Source of the DNA: Prevotella sp.
GTDB taxonomy: Bacteria > Bacteroidota > Bacteroidia > Bacteroidales > Bacteroidaceae
Direction of reading: 5' to 3'
Assembly (NCBI GenBank): GCA_022486815.1
Contig: JAKVJW010000022.1
Coordinates: 1 to 47,063, forward strand
Length of the DNA: 47,063 nucleotides
Both the position numbers and the translations under genes were made by a program. The notes beneath the pieces were generated by a model that made no database searches, was not told the origin of the DNA, and was given only the letters and a program-made list of their open reading frames with translations. Positions 46,875 through 47,063 of this stretch are shown in pieces; the first letter of the stretch is position 1, and each line of letters opens with the position of its first letter.

Positions 46875-46912
46875 ATCCAGGTAATTAAGAACTATGATCC
46901 AGGTAATTCAGA
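46875..46912. repeat. Tandem 16-bp direct repeats, 22-bp period
   Basis: ATCCAGGTAATTAAGA (46875-46890) and ATCCAGGTAATTCAGA (46897-46912) differ at one base. They abut the presumed left end of the insertion sequence and could be an insertion target or a binding site. Confidence 0.6.
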
Positions 46913-46920
46913 GTATTAAA

Positions 46921-47063
46921 AGTGTAAACCAAATCCAGTGACTTAGTACAGAAAAGGTTTACACTGTTTTAACAATTAAATAGTGTAATAAAAATGAAGA
47001 AGAAAGAATTTCGTCGTTATGATACCAGGTTCAAATTGTCAGTTTTGCGTGACAAGTATGAGA
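46921..47063 (+). mobile_element. Left end of a putative insertion sequence, cut by the window edge
   Basis: A perfect 10-bp inverted repeat AGTGTAAACC (46921-46930) and GGTTTACACT (46956-46965) lies just before a transposase-like reading frame, a layout typical of an insertion sequence end. The exact terminus and the right end are not visible, so family (IS3-like is a guess) and completeness are unknown. Confidence 0.45.
46994..47063 (+). CDS. Transposase-like protein, N-terminal 23 residues only
   Basis: The frame opens at ATG 46994 and runs off the window end. The visible residues start MKKKEFRRYDTRFKLSVLR and look like the basic start of a helix-turn-helix transposase OrfA of the IS3 type. 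This is a short, partial match and rests also on the inverted repeat just upstream. Confidence 0.45.
   Translation, partial: MKKKEFRRYDTRFKLSVLRDKYE

Noticed and set aside
1..47063. CRISPR arrays, tRNA or rRNA genes, phage or integrase genes
   Set aside because: None seen: no regularly spaced repeats, no cloverleaf or rRNA-like stretches in the intergenic regions, and no such reading frames.

Overview
The window comes from an A+T-rich member of the Bacteroidales, most likely Prevotellaceae (Prevotella/Segatella-like). The evidence is the SusC/SusD pairs, a hybrid two-component system (HTCS) regulator, the Bacteroidetes -7 promoter element TAnnTTTG ahead of many genes, and lineage-typical neighbours (merR-alaS, DUF3822-rsmD, dxs-trkA-trkH, etfBA-acyl-CoA dehydrogenase). 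The genus is an inference.

Positions 1-17765 form a polysaccharide utilization locus (PUL). An HTCS sensor/regulator runs on the + strand. A susC/susD pair lies on the - strand. A divergent + unit carries a CE8 pectin methylesterase and a secreted alpha/beta-hydrolase esterase (CE19-like), and a second susC/susD pair follows. The enzymes point to pectin (homogalacturonan-type) de-esterification. No lyase or glycoside hydrolase is visible, so backbone cleavage must be encoded elsewhere or just left of the window. Control and termination sites include the divergent promoter region 9229-9503, a perfect 41-nt palindrome, and strong terminators at 12116-12150 and 17723-17767.

Positions 17853-31176 are core genome: merR and alaS (divergent), a SIMPL-domain protein, a SprT-like metalloprotein, a RecD-like helicase, DUF3822 with rsmD, cardiolipin synthase, a large anchored protein of unknown function, and dnaG. 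Positions 31419-35205 form an operon for electron-transfer flavoprotein (etfB, etfA) and an acyl-CoA dehydrogenase, with a clear promoter and terminator.

Positions 35262-46796 hold a MscS-type channel, a PBP4-type D-Ala-D-Ala carboxypeptidase, a small PH-like membrane protein, ruvA, a membrane-anchored metallophosphoesterase, dxs, the potassium uptake pair trkA/trkH, and manA. The right edge (about 46921 onward) enters what looks like the left end of an insertion sequence, with the first 23 codons of a transposase-like gene.

Most of the window is ordinary housekeeping sequence. The least explained pieces are the PUL with esterases but no depolymerase, its control region, several strong inverted repeats, the structured G+C-rich element at positions 19-85, and the 568-residue protein between dnaG and the cardiolipin synthase gene.
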